Origin: Actinomycetota bacterium
GTDB lineage: Bacteria; Actinomycetota; Acidimicrobiia; Spongiisociales; UBA5794
Assembly (NCBI GenBank): GCA_027728645.1
Contig: JAQCAA010000007.1
Location: forward strand, 1 to 33,540
Length of the DNA: 33,540 bases
Reading direction: 5' to 3'
Within the stretch, counting starts at the first letter, position 1. The number at the start of each line of letters is the position of its first letter. A program made the position numbers and the translations under genes. The notes under the pieces are model-generated. The model saw only the letters and a program-made list of their open reading frames with translations. It did not search any database and was not told where the DNA came from. Below are positions 32,571 to 33,540 of this stretch, piece by piece.

Positions 32571-33486
32571 CCGGTCGGGGGAGCGCAGATACGAGTATGG
32601 AAATCGCCATCGCTGGGTTGTCCTGGAGTTGGCGCCACGTGAATCGGTAGACCCGCCATCCCAACGCCTGAAGCTCGTTCTGCTTGAGCCGGTCGCGCTG
32701 AAACGTTTCCCGGTCCATGTGCCACTTCTCGCTGTCGAGTTCGATCGCGATCAGGTGATCCGGATAGGCGAAGTCTGCCCGACACACTTCTCGATGGCCG
32801 TTGAACACCCGATGCTGCTCGATGGGCATTGGAAGACTCGATCTCGAGACGATACGTCGGAATAGGTCCTCGAGATGGCTTTCAGTCAAGGTATTCCAGC
32901 CCACACGCTCTTCGATGAGCGGTCGGATTGTGCCTATACCGTTGCGACCCGATCGTGCCACCCGTTCGATGAATCGCTGAACATCTGTGACGTTGAACAT
33001 GTGAAGGCGAAGCCCCGTGTCGAGACAGTGTTCGACGTACTTGAACGACGCACTGGCTCCAAGATCGACGATCGTGCGCACCGGCGTCGTTGTGGGAATT
33101 CCGTCGACGATTACGATGTCTCGTTGTTCAAGATCGCGCGACTCGTGGATCTGAGGATGCTCGCGGGCAATCCGTTGGTGCCTGCGGGTCACGATCTCGC
33201 CCCGTTCTGGCTCGATCGTTGACATATTCCATAGGTATGCCGCCGTCTTGTGCGATGCCGCAGCGAGCCCCGGTGCAGCGAGCACCAGACCAACGGTCTC
33301 GTGTTGCCAAGATTCGGGAGCACCCCCGATTGCATAGACGCCACGATGCAGACGTTTGTACACACCTCGCCCAGCTCGTTTTCGAAGCGTCGACGGATCG
33401 AACCCAAGTGCGGTCGCCTGAGCGACCGAGAACACGCCATGTTGCTCCGCAGCGAGCGCCGCGAGCGAGAGATCTGGTCTTGACAC
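32560..33486 (-). CDS. AbiEi-like N-terminal domain plus DUF559 (endonuclease-like fold) protein
   Basis: A 308-residue cytoplasmic protein. Residues 1-90 ('HGVFSVAQATALGFDPSTLR', 'YKRLHRGVYAIGG') match the winged-helix start of AbiEi-type transcriptional regulators, the antitoxin part of type IV toxin-antitoxin systems. The C-terminal part ('VCRADFAYPDHLIAIELDSE', 'DRLKQNELQALGWRVYRFTW') is DUF559, related to Vsr-type endonucleases, with plausible Asp and Glu ligands. No AbiEii toxin gene lies beside it within the window. Such fusions are common, often in several copies, in actinobacteria and their role is unsettled. The GTG start is near the window edge. The C-terminus is read over part of the terminator hairpin. 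Confidence 0.8.
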   Translation of the reverse strand: MSRPDLSLAALAAEQHGVFSVAQATALGFDPSTLRKRAGRGVYKRLHRGVYAIGGAPESWQHETVGLVLAAPGLAAASHKTAAYLWNMSTIEPERGEIVTRRHQRIAREHPQIHESRDLEQRDIVIVDGIPTTTPVRTIVDLGASASFKYVEHCLDTGLRLHMFNVTDVQRFIERVARSGRNGIGTIRPLIEERVGWNTLTESHLEDLFRRIVSRSSLPMPIEQHRVFNGHREVCRADFAYPDHLIAIELDSEKWHMDRETFQRDRLKQNELQALGWRVYRFTWRQLQDNPAMAISILVSALPRPVSA

Positions 33487-33540
33487 CCCCCAGCGTTACA
33501 AATCGTTGAACGAATTACGACCCCCTCGGCGTTTTGGCGT

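Overview
The window reads as chromosome of an actinobacterium, most likely from or near the class Acidimicrobiia. This is inferred from gene order (mannose metabolism, ahcY, hpf, secA, prfB, ftsE, ftsX, smpB, ssrA), the moderately GC-rich codon use, the tmRNA tag, and starts that look leaderless. No database was consulted. No insertion sequence, phage module, CRISPR array or tRNA gene was seen; the only stable RNA gene is tmRNA.

Left part (1-6239): the 3' half of a phosphomannomutase gene, a Trm112-like zinc protein and a perfect hairpin terminator. Next comes an NAD-type malic enzyme gene interrupted by one in-frame TAA, then a minus-strand mannose-6-phosphate-isomerase-like cupin, a VOC protein, S-adenosylhomocysteine hydrolase and a ComF-like phosphoribosyltransferase.

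Central housekeeping block (6367-16838): long-form HPF, an orphan NarL-type response regulator, secA, prfB, ftsE-ftsX-M23 peptidase, smpB, a membrane-anchored thioredoxin-like protein on the minus strand, and ssrA. Two related intergenic arrays, one before secA and one between prfB and ftsE, share the same plan: 31-bp tandem repeats followed by a reverse-complementary GTCCTCT array. They can fold into large hairpins.

Right part (16839-33540): a DHA2-type drug-efflux MFS gene whose only plausible full-length start is ATC, glpD, and ald. Divergent from ald is a ten-gene plus-strand operon for reductive pyrimidine catabolism: beta-ureidopropionase, class III aminotransferase, dihydropyrimidinase, CoA-acylating (methyl)malonate-semialdehyde dehydrogenase, an ABC importer (two permeases, one ATPase, an internally deleted binding protein), then PreT and PreA. 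Together these would import uracil or thymine and convert them to acetyl-CoA or propionyl-CoA. The neighbouring alanine dehydrogenase could recycle alanine formed by the transaminase. The window ends with a minus-strand AbiEi-like/DUF559 gene.

Points most worth checking: the paired repeat arrays, the malic enzyme nonsense codon, the deleted binding protein, the ATC start, the set of apparently leaderless promoters, and the antisense overlap at the smpB 3' end. No wholly new system was found; several of the oddities could also be assembly errors.
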